Shown in pieces: positions 6,399-6,553 of a stretch of DNA of 6,553 nt. The notes beneath the pieces were generated by a model. That model made no database searches. It saw only the letters and a program-made list of their open reading frames with translations, and was not told where the DNA came from. The position numbers and the translations under genes were made by a program. Positions within the stretch are counted from its first letter, which is position 1, and each line of letters starts with the position of its first letter. Source of the stretch: Lysobacterales bacterium UBA5700 (GTDB taxonomy: Bacteria; Pseudomonadota; Gammaproteobacteria; Xanthomonadales; Xanthomonadaceae); the NCBI GenBank assembly GCA_002420085.1, contig DIHI01000062.1, forward strand, positions 7,207 to 13,759, written 5' to 3'.

Positions 6399-6553
6399 AT
6401 GAACTTCCACGAATACCAGGCCAAGGAATTGTTCGCCGAGTACGGCATACCGGTCCCGGTCGGCCGCATCGCCCACTCCCCCGAAGAAGCCGCCAGCGCC
6501 GCCAAGGCGATCGGTGGTGAATTCTGGGTGGTCAAGGCGCAGATCCACGCCGG
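6399..6553 (+). CDS. sucC: Succinyl-CoA synthetase (ADP-forming) beta subunit, N-terminal part
   Basis: SucC is the nucleotide-binding beta subunit of succinate-CoA ligase. With SucD it converts succinyl-CoA to succinate with substrate-level phosphorylation in the TCA cycle. Only the first 51 codons are present and the frame runs off the right edge. The N-terminus [17 protein letters not shown] followed by PVPVGRIA is highly characteristic of SucC, and [10 protein letters not shown] is the start of the ATP-grasp nucleotide-binding region. Full-length family members are about 390 residues. The ATG at 6399 starts exactly at the conserved N-terminus, with AGGTG at 6390-6394 as a close ribosome binding site. 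It is divergent from the pilS-like kinase across a 149-bp gap. sucD would be expected downstream, outside the window. Confidence 0.94.
   Translation, partial: MNFHEYQAKELFAEYGIPVPVGRIAHSPEEAASAAKAIGGEFWVVKAQIHA

Noticed and set aside
1..6553. CRISPR array, insertion sequence, tRNA, phage, toxin-antitoxin or defence genes
   Set aside because: No regularly spaced repeats, transposase or nuclease motifs, cloverleaf or island-like change in composition were seen. The window is nearly filled by conserved housekeeping genes.

Overview
This window looks like ordinary core chromosome from a high-G+C gammaproteobacterium (roughly two-thirds G+C by eye). The family identities and the gene order suggest the order Lysobacterales (Xanthomonadales). 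The rluD-pgeF pair next to a divergent bamD is common in gammaproteobacteria. A PilS-type sensor kinase divergent from sucC is, as I recall it, typical of xanthomonad-like genomes. The taxonomic call is inference from memory; there is no rRNA or marker comparison behind it.

Layout, left to right. At 1-28 (minus) there may be the first codons of an unidentified gene with a good ribosome binding site. At 29-172 there is a gene-free gap holding a strong bulged stem-loop just after pgeF and a possible promoter for the left-hand gene. At 173-1942 (minus) lies the rluD-pgeF operon: a 23S rRNA pseudouridine synthase and a multicopper-oxidase-fold (DUF152/YfiH) peptidoglycan-editing or purine-related enzyme, three bases apart. 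An 89-bp divergent region follows, with an AT-rich element that could serve as the -10 in either direction. BamD, a lipoprotein of the outer-membrane beta-barrel assembly machine, is at 2032-2868 (plus). It converges on nadE (2935-4566, minus), with a 9-bp inverted repeat between them. NadE is a glutamine-dependent NAD+ synthetase with both active sites intact. Upstream of nadE on the same strand is a six-TM PAS histidine kinase resembling PilS (4633-6249). Back-to-back promoter-like elements at 6285-6345 separate pilS from sucC, whose first 51 codons (6399-6553, plus) end at the window edge.

The genes are housekeeping functions: ribosome maturation, cell-wall precursor proofreading, outer-membrane biogenesis, NAD synthesis, type IV pilus control and the TCA cycle. 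They form short transcription units: rluD-pgeF, bamD alone, pilS then perhaps nadE, and sucC (probably with sucD beyond the window).

I found no mobile element, CRISPR array, tRNA, rRNA, phage gene or defence system, no frameshift, and no convincing new system. The items most worth checking are the PilS-like kinase with nadE, not pilR, downstream of it, the paired divergent promoters, the two dyad structures at gene ends, and an excess of the palindrome CGATCG that skips the bamD/nadE-3' segment.
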